Positions 25,673-34,943 of a DNA stretch of 64,000 nt are shown in pieces. The translations under genes were made by a program, and so were the position numbers. The DNA is from Flammeovirga kamogawensis (GTDB taxonomy: Bacteria; Bacteroidota; Bacteroidia; Cytophagales; Flammeovirgaceae): assembly GCF_018736065.1 (NCBI RefSeq), contig NZ_CP076128.1, positions 124,001 to 188,000 of the forward strand. Direction: 5' to 3'. The notes beneath the pieces were generated by a model. It ran no database searches. It was not told the DNA's origin and worked only from the letters and a program-made list of their open reading frames with translations. Every line of letters begins with the position of its first letter. The first letter of the stretch is position 1.

Positions 25673-26944
25673 ATGGTAGTAGCACCTTTGTCAGAGAGAT
25701 TGAGACCTAAAACTATTTTTGAAGTAGTTGGGCAACAGCATCTTTTATCAAAAAATGGCGTTTTTACACGAATGGTGGAAAGTAAAACAATTCCATCTAT
25801 GATTCTTTGGGGGCCTCCAGGGGTTGGTAAAACAACTCTAGCGAGATTATTAGCAGAATCAACTAAAAGACCTTTTAAAACATTAAGTGCAGTAAGTGCA
25901 GGTGTAAAAGATGTTAGAGAGGTGATAAAAGAAGCTAGTTATGCTTATGGTACCATTTTATTTATAGACGAAATTCACCGTTTTAGTAAGTCGCAACAAG
26001 ATGCCTTATTAAATGCTGTTGAAAAAGGTATTATTGTACTGATAGGAGCTACTACTGAAAACCCTTCTTTTGAAGTTAACTCGGCTTTAATATCAAGAAG
26101 TCAAGTGTATTGTTTAGAGCCTTTAAAGAAAGAAGATCTATTGCTTTTAATAGATAGAGCTTTAGAAGAAGATGTTGTACTCAAGAAGAAAAATATTTCA
26201 ATAAAAGAAAGTAATGATCTTCTAAGGTATTCTGGAGGTGATGCCCGTCGATTATTAAATCTTTTAGAGTTGTCAATAGAAGCAGCTAAGGCAAATGAAG
26301 AAGGTGAAATTGAGGTTACTGATGAGTTAGTATCTCTAGTAGCACAGCAAAAGGCTGTAAGATATGATAAAAAAGGAGAGAACCATTATGATATAATTTC
26401 TGCTTTTATTAAATCTATTAGAGGGTCAGATCCGAATGCTGCTGTATATTGGTTGGCAAGAATGATTGAAGGAGGAGAAGATCCGAAATTTATAGCAAGA
26501 CGTTTAATTATTTCTGCTGCTGAAGATGTTGGAAATGCTAACCCCACAGCTTTAATCGTTGCTAATAATTGTATGCAAGCTATTCAATATATTGGAATGC
26601 CTGAAGGGAGAATTGTTTTGTCTCAAGCTACTACATATTTAGCATGCTCTGCTAAAAGTAATGCCGCTTATGCAGCTATAGGAAAGGCTCAGAAGATTGT
26701 AAAGAATTCGGGAGATTTACCAGTGCCATTACATTTAAGAAATGCATCTACTCAGTTATTAAAAGAATTGGGGTATGCAGATGCATATATTTACCCTCAT
26801 GATGATCCGCAAGGATTCATTACTCAAGAGTATATGCCTGAAGGGTTAGAAGGTGAACCCCTCTTCCTACCAAAGAAAAATAGTAGGGAACAGGAGATGT
26901 TAAAACGGTTGCAATTGATGTGGGGTAAAAAATACAATTATTGA
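25673..26944 (+). CDS. rarA: Replication-associated recombination protein A (RarA/MgsA AAA+ ATPase)
   Basis: 423 residues. LSERLRPKTIFEVVGQQHLL opens the AAA+ domain. Walker A GPPGVGKTTLARLL lies near residues 46-58, Walker B TILFIDEIHRF near 99-108, sensor 1 in VLIGATTENPSF. The C-terminal tetramerisation region contains YDIISAFIKSIRGSDPNAAVYWLARM and the family signature PEGRIVLSQATTYLACSAKSNAAY. It acts at stalled replication forks, related to the clamp-loader ATPases and eukaryotic WRNIP1. Confidence 0.95.
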   Translation: MVVAPLSERLRPKTIFEVVGQQHLLSKNGVFTRMVESKTIPSMILWGPPGVGKTTLARLLAESTKRPFKTLSAVSAGVKDVREVIKEASYAYGTILFIDEIHRFSKSQQDALLNAVEKGIIVLIGATTENPSFEVNSALISRSQVYCLEPLKKEDLLLLIDRALEEDVVLKKKNISIKESNDLLRYSGGDARRLLNLLELSIEAAKANEEGEIEVTDELVSLVAQQKAVRYDKKGENHYDIISAFIKSIRGSDPNAAVYWLARMIEGGEDPKFIARRLIISAAEDVGNANPTALIVANNCMQAIQYIGMPEGRIVLSQATTYLACSAKSNAAYAAIGKAQKIVKNSGDLPVPLHLRNASTQLLKELGYADAYIYPHDDPQGFITQEYMPEGLEGEPLFLPKKNSREQEMLKRLQLMWGKKYNY

Positions 26945-27046
26945 TGAAAGCTTCTAAAGTGTACTGATGTTTGTCAACATTTATTAATGAATATTGTTTG
27001 AAATTGCTTATGAAATAAAAACAACAAGACCACAACCAATAAGGCA

Positions 27047-27877
27047 ATGATAAACATCAACACACGAAAAGTAAATATCTTCGATATGAACGGTACTTTT
27101 ACTTTAAGAAACACAGTAAAGATCCCTTACCTAGGAATGAATGTGTCACATATTGAAGAAGGTAAAGCAATTTTTGATGCAACAAGAAGAGCATTATCAA
27201 TTGGATATAAGTACTTTGATACGTCATCAAACTATCAAAATGAAGTAGGATTTGGAGAAGCTATTGCTTCTTCTAAAATGAACAGGGAGAAAGTATTTGT
27301 CTCCTCAAAAATTGCAGATGAAGATCAAGGTTTTGAACCATTGATTTCAGCATTTAATAGAACACTGAATAACATGAAATTAGATTATCTAGATTTAGTG
27401 TTATTGGGGCACCCTATTGAAGGGAAGATTCAAGAATCATGGAGAGCATTAGAACAGCTTTATGTAGAACGCAGGGTAAGAGCAATTGGTGTATGTAACT
27501 TTAATGTAGAGCAACTAAAAGAACTAATTGCTAATGCAGATGTTTTCCCGGTTGTGAATCAAATAGAATACAATCCTTTGCATGTTGAGCATGATATAAT
27601 TGAATTTTGTAAAGAAAATGGTATTCAAGTAATATCAATTGGATCTTTAAAGCATGGTGAAGTTTTAGAATTAGAAGAGGTAAAAGTATTAGCAGAAAAA
27701 TATGATGTTTTTCCATGTCAAGTAGTGCTAAGATGGGTACTTCAAAATGGAATAGTCTCATTACCACAAGCAGAGATTAGAGAACATATAATCTCAAATT
27801 CAGCATTGTTCAATTTTGAACTTACAGAAGAAGATATGAACCTGTTAAACTCTTTGTCAAGTACTGAATTAGTATAG
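27047..27877 (+). CDS. Aldo/keto reductase
   Basis: 276 residues with the AKR barrel pattern and a complete catalytic tetrad Asp58, Tyr63 (YFDTSSNYQN), Lys88 (VFVSSKI) and His122 (LVLLGHP). The RAIGVCNF and NQIEYNPL motifs are also present. The C-terminal cofactor-binding signature is shorter than in most AKRs (SLPQAEIREHIISN). Substrate unknown; probably an NADPH-dependent aldehyde or ketone reductase. An internal ATG at 27086 (MNGTFTLRNTVKIPYLG) fits the family start better and is a credible alternative. Confidence 0.88.
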   Translation: MININTRKVNIFDMNGTFTLRNTVKIPYLGMNVSHIEEGKAIFDATRRALSIGYKYFDTSSNYQNEVGFGEAIASSKMNREKVFVSSKIADEDQGFEPLISAFNRTLNNMKLDYLDLVLLGHPIEGKIQESWRALEQLYVERRVRAIGVCNFNVEQLKELIANADVFPVVNQIEYNPLHVEHDIIEFCKENGIQVISIGSLKHGEVLELEEVKVLAEKYDVFPCQVVLRWVLQNGIVSLPQAEIREHIISNSALFNFELTEEDMNLLNSLSSTELV

Positions 27878-27902
27878 GTTGAATATTTAAGAAATATAAC
27901 TT

Positions 27903-27939
27903 TAGCGATCAAATATATAATTTGATCGCTATTTTTTTT
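27903..27939 (+). terminator. Terminator before the nSTAND operon
   Basis: A perfect stem, TAGCGATCAAAT with ATTTGATCGCTA, and eight T. It separates the reductase gene from the operon starting at 28045. I see no good TAnnTTTG element in the remaining 105 bases. Confidence 0.92.
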
Positions 27940-28044
27940 GATTAAGCATTTATATTAACAATTGTTTGTAGATAATTTACGTACTTTAAATTTAATATAT
28001 AACATTTTTTTCATTTCGATAAACTAAACATTCGTATAATCCCT

Positions 28045-29403
28045 ATGCATATACAAATTGTGTGTATAGCTTCTGATCCCGTAAATCCTGAAGTAGACCA
28101 AGAATTAGGTTATTTAATAGCAGATGCTATTCAAGTTTCTCTTAAAGAAATGAGAGCAACCTCTATTACTATGGAGGTGACTTCTGGCGTTGAAGCAAAT
28201 CCAACGGCTGATGCTGTTATTTGGTTAATTGGCGGTGATCTTAACTTGGAGGATGTATCTTTAAACGAAGGACAAAAAAACTACAAATTATTAGTTGATG
28301 AGATCGAATATCAAAAGCAACCACGATCTATTCAACCTTTAAATTCATACTATCTTTCTAAATACGAAACGAGAACAGGTAAACAAGTTACGTTAACTAT
28401 ACCTTTAGATGAAGGGTATCGTGTTTACTTTTGGTTAGTGATATCAGATTTAGCACTAGATATTTTTGACGAAAAGAACAATAGAGTATATAATGCGAAC
28501 GTTTTCTTAGGTGAAGTTACGGATGACCTAAGAATGGAAAGACTTTTATTGAAAAGAGACCTGAAAGCATATGGTTTTCAAGTTTACCCTCAGAGAGACT
28601 ATTCTTATGATACTGATGAACTTACACGTTTACAATGGAAAGATCTTGATAATTCTTGTATTGCAATTCACCTTGCAGGAGGACGAGAAGGTACTGATAT
28701 AGGACATGAATCGTATTCTTTTCAGGAATGGCAAGAAAAAGTCTCAGAAACGTATGTTAAACAAAAAAATAATAGGATAAAGAAATTTGTATGGGTGCCA
28801 CCTGCAATACGTTTTACTTCAGATAAAAGAAAATTTTATATTGAAAAATTACTGAAGAATATCGATGAGCACGAGCATACTTATACTTTTAAAACTGATT
28901 TAGAGAGGTTTAAAACAATTCTTCATAACGAATTGCGTGCAGGCGATAAAGAAAATGATTATGAAGAAATTGATGAATTTTATAAAAAGAAAGTTTATAT
29001 AATGAACGATATAGCTGATACTTCTTCTGCTTCGGGGTTAGGTCAGCGACTATCTAAAATGGGCTTTGGTGTTTTAACATTAGGGTCTGGTCAAGGAGCT
29101 AAAATGATGAGAAGACAACATCAACGTCATCTTCAAATTTGTAATAGCACAATTGTTTTTGTAGATAAAGCACCAGAAGAGTGGATTATTGCAAAACTCC
29201 AAGATAATTTAAGAGCCTCGGGGCTTGGAAGAAAAGAGCCTTTAAATATAAAAGCTGTAGTTACTGCTGATTACAGTACAGCTACAAGACTTACTAAATT
29301 GTTAGATGAAAATCCATTATATCACTCTGTTGGTGTATTTACCAATGACGATGTAATGATTTCTGACGATTTACTTAGTTTTTTATCATCACTTTCAGAA
29401 TAA
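28045..29403 (+). CDS. TIR/DUF4062-like Rossmannoid protein, first gene of the nSTAND operon
   Basis: 452 residues, no signal peptide or membrane segment. Three Rossmann-like segments are visible: residues 1-75 (IQIVCIASDP, ADAVIWLIGG), about 153-225 (VFLGEVTDDLRMERLLLKRD, then YPQRDYSYDTDEL and CIAIHLAGGREGT), and about 317-440 (VYIMNDIADTSSASGLG, then STIVFVDKAPEEW). The middle one has the pattern of TIR and DUF4062 domains that accompany nSTAND NTPases. I cannot identify a sure NADase glutamate. The gene is 39 bases upstream of the nSTAND gene. It is best read as effector or adaptor of the switch encoded next, with the family call tentative. Confidence 0.65.
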   Translation: MHIQIVCIASDPVNPEVDQELGYLIADAIQVSLKEMRATSITMEVTSGVEANPTADAVIWLIGGDLNLEDVSLNEGQKNYKLLVDEIEYQKQPRSIQPLNSYYLSKYETRTGKQVTLTIPLDEGYRVYFWLVISDLALDIFDEKNNRVYNANVFLGEVTDDLRMERLLLKRDLKAYGFQVYPQRDYSYDTDELTRLQWKDLDNSCIAIHLAGGREGTDIGHESYSFQEWQEKVSETYVKQKNNRIKKFVWVPPAIRFTSDKRKFYIEKLLKNIDEHEHTYTFKTDLERFKTILHNELRAGDKENDYEEIDEFYKKKVYIMNDIADTSSASGLGQRLSKMGFGVLTLGSGQGAKMMRRQHQRHLQICNSTIVFVDKAPEEWIIAKLQDNLRASGLGRKEPLNIKAVVTADYSTATRLTKLLDENPLYHSVGVFTNDDVMISDDLLSFLSSLSE

Positions 29404-29442
29404 TATTGTAATTTTAAATACTAGCTACTTTTACTCAGATAA

Positions 29443-32400
29443 ATGAATTCATTCTCATCCACAAATACTGAAGCTCAGAAGCTTATACTAGGAGCTGATT
29501 TTAACCCATTCCCAGGGTTAAGACCTTTCCGCACGGATGAAACTTTCTTGTTTTTTGGTAGAGACGGACAAACCGAAGAAGTACTTTGGAGGTTAGAGAA
29601 AAATAGATTTGTAGCTGCATTAGGAGCTTCTGGTAGTGGTAAATCATCACTAATATATTGTGGGTTAATACCTGCCTTGCAAGGTGGGTTTATGGAAAAA
29701 CAAGGGTCTTCTTGGAACATCTCAAGTTCTAGACCTGGTACAGATCCAATAAAAAACCTAGCTCTTGCTGTATTAGAATCTACTAAATCATATAAAGAAA
29801 AGTCTAACGAAGAAAAAGAATTACTACTTAACATTGCTATAACAATGTTATTAAGTAGTTCTAAAGGTTTAGTTAATCTAGTTGAACGTCTACAAGAAGA
29901 GGAGGAAGATAACTTCTTAATCTTAATTGATCAGTTTGAAGAATTATTTAGATTTTCAAGATTAGAATCTGAAGATGTTTCAGTTGGAATGGCATCTGCT
30001 TTTGTTAAACTTTTAGTAGAAGCTACAAAGCAAAGTAGGGTGCCGATTTTCGTTGTAATGACGATGCGTTCAGATTACATTGGTGATTGTGCACGCTTTC
30101 CAGAATTAACCTACCTTATAAACGAAAGTCATTATCTTATTCCTCAAATGACTAGAGATCAGAAGCAAGAAGCAATTCTTGGACCTGTATCTGTAGGAGG
30201 AGCAAAAATTAGTGCTAGATTACTCCAACGCTTATTAAATGATTTAGGAGACACCCAGGATCAATTACCTATTATGCAACATGCATTAATGCGTACTTGG
30301 GAGTATTGGAGTGCACATTCTAATGATAACGAAGATGTTGATGTCCATCACTACGAAGCAATTGGCGGGATGGCAGAAGCTTTATCGCAACACGCCGATG
30401 AAGCATACAGAGAACTAACAGAAGAGGAAAAGATCATTTGTGAGAAACTCTTCAAAGCATTAACTGAAAAAGGAGAAGATGGTAGGGGTATCAGACGCCC
30501 AACAAAATTAAAAAATTTAGCGAAAATTGCTGAGACTGAAGAGTTAGTAGTTACATGTATTGTTGATAGGTTTAGAACTTCTGGGAGAACATTATTAATG
30601 CCTGATCAACGAATAACTATTGATTCAAATACTGTAATTGATATTTCTCACGAATCTTTAATGCGTGTTTGGATACGTTGTAGAGATTGGGTAGACGAGG
30701 AATTTGAAGCTGTAAAAATATATAAGAGACTTTCAGAAGCTGCTTCTTTGTACCAACAAGGGAAAGCAAGTTTATGGCGTCCGCCAGATTTATATATAGC
30801 CATACAATGGAGAGAAAGGTTTCAACCCAACTTAGCTTGGGCAGTTCAGTATGAACCTTCTTATGAAAGAGCTGTTACTTTCTTAAAAACTTCTCAAGAA
30901 GAGTACGAAGAAGAGCAACGTGTAAAAGAACGTTTGCAAAAGCGTATAGTAAAGCGTACAAAGGTAATTGCATTGATATTGGCTGCAGCAACTATTGGAG
31001 CAATTATGCTTGTGATTTTTGCACAATTGAAAGCTAGAGATGCCGAACGTGCAGCAATAGAGGCCAAAGAATTTGGAGAAAAAGCAAATGAAAGTGCAAA
31101 AGCAGCAGAAGAAGCTTTACTTAAAGCCGAAGCAGAACAGTTAAAGGCAGAAGAAGCAGCAAAAGAAGCAAAATTACAAACATTATTGGCTCAGCAAGCA
31201 AAAGACTCAGCTGAGTATCAAAAGAATAAAGCGATTGAGCAGTCTCGAATAGCAATTTTAGCACAAAAAGAAGCTGAAATTCAGAAACAGAGTGCTGAAA
31301 AAGCGAAAGAAGAGGCCCTAGCTTCTGCACAATTAGCAGATCAAAGGTCTAAAGAAGCAGAAGAACAAAAACGTGAAGCAGATAATGCAAAAGCATCTGC
31401 AGATACATTACGTTTCCTTTCAATTGCACAAGCATTGGCTGTAAAATCATTACAATTAAAAGATCCTGAACAGAAAGGGTTGCTTGCTTCACAGGCACAT
31501 GTGTTTAACGAAGAATATAAAGGTCTTTCTCCAAATCCAGATGTTTTCCAAGGTTTATACCAAGCAGTAAAAGGATTTAAAGGAGATGATTTCAACCTTA
31601 TGAAAGGACATGATGATTATGTGAGGACCTTGTATTATGATCAGGATATTTCTGCTTTATATTCTGCAGGTTCTGATGGGACTTTAAGAAAGTGGGGTGA
31701 TGAAAGTCTTGAATCGGAAGTAATATCAAAAGGTAATGGAGTAGTTAGGGGGTTAATTATTTCTAAAGAAAAGAATATTGCAGCCATCTTTACCGAAAGT
31801 GGTAAAGTAAATATATTCTCTTATCCTGACTTTAAAATCATTAAAGAAATCAAAGTTTCTAATAGAAAATTATGGACTGGATCATTCGATAAATATGGAG
31901 ATAGGCTTTTTGTTACTGGACAAGGTAATACTATTTATTCTGTAGATATTGAATCATTTGCTGTATCTGAGTTTGCAAAAGTAAAAGATCAAATAAATAA
32001 AATTCTTGTATCTAATTTGGATGGTAGCCTTTGGGCAATGAACAGTAAAGGTTCAACATCAAAATTTTGTACAGATAATAGTTGTACTGAAACTGTTGTT
32101 TATGCAGATCAAGGAGTTGCTGGAACTGCGTTGGCATTTTCTGAAGATGGAAAGATGGTTGCTCTTGGTTTTGAAGATGGTAAATTAATTCTTTGGGACA
32201 GAATAACTGGTTCAGAAATTGATAACCTACAAGGGCATGATACAAGAGTAACTTCACTAAAATTTGATAACGAAAGAAAACGTTTAGTGAGTACATCTTT
32301 AGATGGTTCTGCACGTATTTGGAATGTAACAATTGGTAAAACAAATGAGTCACCAATCATTTTGAATGATTTAGGTTCTTGGGCTTCAGAGGCATCATTT

Positions 32401-32595
32401 GCTAACCATGGAAACACATTATATGTAGGGACTTCAGGCCATGAACTCAGAAGGTATGCATTGGATATTCCTACATTATCTGAAAATGTTTGTTCGTTAA
32501 TGCCAAGAAAAGAAATGACGGATAAAGAATGGAACAGGTATGTTGGTGAAGGTATCGAAAATAGAAATGTCTGTAGTGGAGAAAATTTAAATTAA
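29443..32595 (+). CDS. Membrane-anchored nSTAND NTPase with coiled coil and WD40 propeller
   Basis: 1050 residues. The N-terminus NPFPGLRPFRTDETFLFFGR is the nSTAND1 signature. Walker A is G61-ASGSGKSS and Walker B is LILIDQFEEL (Asp163). The sensor region VMTMRSDYIGDCARFPEL and the helical LPIMQHALMRTWEYW follow. After a basic stretch (KRIVKRTK), one membrane helix lies at about 508-527. Next come an Ala/Glu/Lys-rich coiled coil (about 530-655) and a helical linker. The C-terminus (about 720-1015) shows seven WD40-like blades, including GHDDYVRTL, GSDGTLRKW and LQGHDTRVTSLKF. The positive-inside rule puts the NTPase in the cytoplasm and the coiled coil and propeller in the periplasm (inference). 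Related STAND proteins act as ligand-triggered conflict switches. Confidence 0.9.
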   Translation: MNSFSSTNTEAQKLILGADFNPFPGLRPFRTDETFLFFGRDGQTEEVLWRLEKNRFVAALGASGSGKSSLIYCGLIPALQGGFMEKQGSSWNISSSRPGTDPIKNLALAVLESTKSYKEKSNEEKELLLNIAITMLLSSSKGLVNLVERLQEEEEDNFLILIDQFEELFRFSRLESEDVSVGMASAFVKLLVEATKQSRVPIFVVMTMRSDYIGDCARFPELTYLINESHYLIPQMTRDQKQEAILGPVSVGGAKISARLLQRLLNDLGDTQDQLPIMQHALMRTWEYWSAHSNDNEDVDVHHYEAIGGMAEALSQHADEAYRELTEEEKIICEKLFKALTEKGEDGRGIRRPTKLKNLAKIAETEELVVTCIVDRFRTSGRTLLMPDQRITIDSNTVIDISHESLMRVWIRCRDWVDEEFEAVKIYKRLSEAASLYQQGKASLWRPPDLYIAIQWRERFQPNLAWAVQYEPSYERAVTFLKTSQEEYEEEQRVKERLQKRIVKRTKVIALILAAATIGAIMLVIFAQLKARDAERAAIEAKEFGEKANESAKAAEEALLKAEAEQLKAEEAAKEAKLQTLLAQQAKDSAEYQKNKAIEQSRIAILAQKEAEIQKQSAEKAKEEALASAQLADQRSKEAEEQKREADNAKASADTLRFLSIAQALAVKSLQLKDPEQKGLLASQAHVFNEEYKGLSPNPDVFQGLYQAVKGFKGDDFNLMKGHDDYVRTLYYDQDISALYSAGSDGTLRKWGDESLESEVISKGNGVVRGLIISKEKNIAAIFTESGKVNIFSYPDFKIIKEIKVSNRKLWTGSFDKYGDRLFVTGQGNTIYSVDIESFAVSEFAKVKDQINKILVSNLDGSLWAMNSKGSTSKFCTDNSCTETVVYADQGVAGTALAFSEDGKMVALGFEDGKLILWDRITGSEIDNLQGHDTRVTSLKFDNERKRLVSTSLDGSARIWNVTIGKTNESPIILNDLGSWASEASFANHGNTLYVGTSGHELRRYALDIPTLSENVCSLMPRKEMTDKEWNRYVGEGIENRNVCSGENLN

Positions 32596-32601
32596 TAGCT
32601 A

Positions 32602-33675
32602 TTGTATTCAATTAACTTCAATATTACTCAATTAATAAAACTAAGCACTCTATTCTTTATCACACTATCTAGCACTATTGTAGAAGCTCAAGATTGTGAA
32701 GAAGCATTTGTACAAGCTAATGTTTTATATAATGAAGGGAAGCTTTCTCAAGTTCCTGAAAAGATTAATAGCTGTATAGAACTAGGTTATGAATCTGAAT
32801 CTAAGCAAATCCAAGCACGGAGGTTAGTGATTTTATCTTACTTATATGCTGATAGGTTAGATGAAGCCGAGGAAAATATGCTTCTTTTACTAAAGCAATA
32901 TCCAGAGTATAAGCCAGTGAGTGCAGATCCTGCCGAATTGAAAAACTTGTATAGTAAATTTAGAACTCGCCCAATAATGACTTTTGGATTATTAGGTGGT
33001 GTAACTTATAACCAAGCACACATAGAGCAAACATTTGGTGTAGGGTCTGAAGAATTACATTCTGCAGTTGAATATGCACCTAAAGTAAATTTTAAAGTTG
33101 GCGTTTCTTTTTCTTATTTATTAAATACTCACCTGCATTTAAATCTTTCGCCATCATATGAAAATGTAGTTTTTGAGACATCTGAAAAACCTTTGAATTT
33201 TTCTACAACAACTATGAAAGAAGCTCAGTCATGGTTACATGTACCTTTGGTTCTTCGTTGGATGATTACTCAAAAAACAAAGTTAAAACCATTTATTGGC
33301 GTTGGAGGGGGGCTTAGGTATCTTTTATCAGCCTCTATAGAAGGAACTCAATCTTTTGATAATAGTGAGATTGCGGATATTGAGCCATCACCAATTACAG
33401 TAAAAGAACAACGTAAAGAAATTTTATACGAAGCTTATTTCCAGTTAGGATTTCAGGTGAAATCAAGAATGACGCATTGGACAGTTATGGCAACGTATAG
33501 TTACGCATTAGATACTTTTAATAAACCTAATAATAGATACGATAATTCTGAACTAATCTTTAGTTACGGTTTTATCGATAATGATATAAAATTAGATGTT
33601 ATATCGTTGAATGTTAGTTTTTCTTATGATTTTTATAAACCTAAAATGTATAGGAAATACAGAAAACTTGATTAA
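32602..33675 (+). CDS. Outer-membrane beta-barrel protein with helical periplasmic N-terminal domain
   Basis: 357 residues. The start is TTG at 32602: an in-frame stop lies at 32596, there is no nearby ATG, and starting here preserves the signal peptide (IKLSTLFFITLSSTIVEAQ). It begins 6 bases after the nSTAND stop, so translation may be coupled. Mature residues about 30-110 are helical and TPR-like (ANVLYNEGKLSQVPEKINSC, YADRLDEAEENMLLLLKQYP). From about 120 the chain is a barrel of amphipathic strands (FGLLGGVTYNQ, VNFKVGVSFSYLLNT, KPFIGVGGGLRYLL, VISLNVSFSYDF) resembling the OMP_b-brl family. The helical domain could meet the periplasmic part of the STAND protein (inference). Confidence 0.78.
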   Translation: MYSINFNITQLIKLSTLFFITLSSTIVEAQDCEEAFVQANVLYNEGKLSQVPEKINSCIELGYESESKQIQARRLVILSYLYADRLDEAEENMLLLLKQYPEYKPVSADPAELKNLYSKFRTRPIMTFGLLGGVTYNQAHIEQTFGVGSEELHSAVEYAPKVNFKVGVSFSYLLNTHLHLNLSPSYENVVFETSEKPLNFSTTTMKEAQSWLHVPLVLRWMITQKTKLKPFIGVGGGLRYLLSASIEGTQSFDNSEIADIEPSPITVKEQRKEILYEAYFQLGFQVKSRMTHWTVMATYSYALDTFNKPNNRYDNSELIFSYGFIDNDIKLDVISLNVSFSYDFYKPKMYRKYRKLD

Positions 33676-33690
33676 TCTAATTGGACTTAT

Positions 33691-34923
33691 ATGATGAACT
33701 TTACTAAAATAGTACTGCTACTGCTTCTTTATTCTTTCACAGCTTGTGAGACTGAAACGACTTATACTCCAGGAGAAACTTTTGTAAAGTTTTATGGTAC
33801 TGAGTCGGCAGAAACTGGCGTTGATATCCTTTCTATATCAAATGGTTTTTTATTATTAGGTAATACAAATTCTACAACATCAACAGCTGCTTTTCTTGTT
33901 GAAACTGATTTGTTTGGGAATGAAAAAAGACAATATATTGTATCAGATACATCTGCAAATAATACAGATAATGCAGTAGGAATGGTAAAGCTTTCAGAAA
34001 ATAATGTAGTTATTTTAGCTAATAGAAATGATTCATTAGGAGTACTCATGTACGTTGATCCTCAATCTGAAAATAGAGGAACAACATCAGTTACTGAAAT
34101 ACATCCAGGTTATGATCAAGTTGTTTTTAATGCTATAGAATCTACATCTGATGGAGGCGTAATAATTATTGGTGAAGTACGAAATACTAGTCCAGGAGCA
34201 GGTGTAGAACCTCAATGGGATATGATAAGTATTAAGTATACATCAACGGGAGCATTAGAATGGGAGAAAATACAGGGTTTTCAACCCACTGCAAACGACT
34301 TGGGTAATTCTGTTGTAGAAGGTGATAATCAAAATTATTACTTATTTGGAGCAGTTGATATAAAAAAGGTAAATGATGATAATGAAGAGTTTATATCTTC
34401 AGATATGAGAACGGTGAGAGTAAATAGCGTAGGGGATATTGTTTGGGATAAGTATTTTGGCTCTTCTAGTAATGAATTAGGAATAAAGATTTCGTCTTAT
34501 GCAAATACACTATATGTACTTGGAGATCGCCAAGTATCAGAAACAAATAGAGATATATTATTTTCTAGCTTAGATGAGAATGGAGATGCTGGAGTATTAC
34601 AAGAATTTGGATTATCTGGTATAGATCGTGGAAGAGATATGGCTTTGACAAATGATGGAGTCTATATAGTCGGATCAACCGACTCGGATGGAATAGATGA
34701 AGATATATTACTTATGAAAATCTCTTATACAGGTGAGATATTTTGGCAAAAAACAATTGGTTATGAAGGCCCGGATTATGGACGGAAAGTAATTGTTCAA
34801 AATGATAAGTCTATACTTGTTGTTGGCACTGCAAATTTTGGTAACAACACAAAAATATGCTTCATAAAAACAGACCCCAACGGTAGTTTATCGTATCAAC
34901 AGACGCTTACAACTACCGAATAA
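33691..34923 (+). CDS. Lipoprotein with beta-propeller-like repeats
   Basis: 410 residues, starting at tandem ATG codons (33691 and 33694). The signal is short with lipobox FTAC (Cys19). The mature chain has about six or seven repeats with the rhythm D-G-G-(V/I)-x-(I/V)-x-G followed by (I/L)-x-K-x-(S/T)-x-x-G-x-x-x-W (for example STSDGGVIIIGEVRN, YTSTGALEWEKIQG, VNSVGDIVWDKYFG, ISYTGEIFWQKTIG). This is typical of secreted propellers. It is expected on the outer membrane. Fourth gene of the operon, 15 bases after the barrel gene and 20 bases before the giant surface-protein gene. Precise function unknown. Confidence 0.78.
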   Translation: MMNFTKIVLLLLLYSFTACETETTYTPGETFVKFYGTESAETGVDILSISNGFLLLGNTNSTTSTAAFLVETDLFGNEKRQYIVSDTSANNTDNAVGMVKLSENNVVILANRNDSLGVLMYVDPQSENRGTTSVTEIHPGYDQVVFNAIESTSDGGVIIIGEVRNTSPGAGVEPQWDMISIKYTSTGALEWEKIQGFQPTANDLGNSVVEGDNQNYYLFGAVDIKKVNDDNEEFISSDMRTVRVNSVGDIVWDKYFGSSSNELGIKISSYANTLYVLGDRQVSETNRDILFSSLDENGDAGVLQEFGLSGIDRGRDMALTNDGVYIVGSTDSDGIDEDILLMKISYTGEIFWQKTIGYEGPDYGRKVIVQNDKSILVVGTANFGNNTKICFIKTDPNGSLSYQQTLTTTE

Positions 34924-34943
34924 TTATAAACTACTTTACTACT

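Noticed and set aside
32012-32417. Long minus-strand frames within the nSTAND gene
   Set aside because: They are antisense shadows of the WD40 coding region with unnatural composition.
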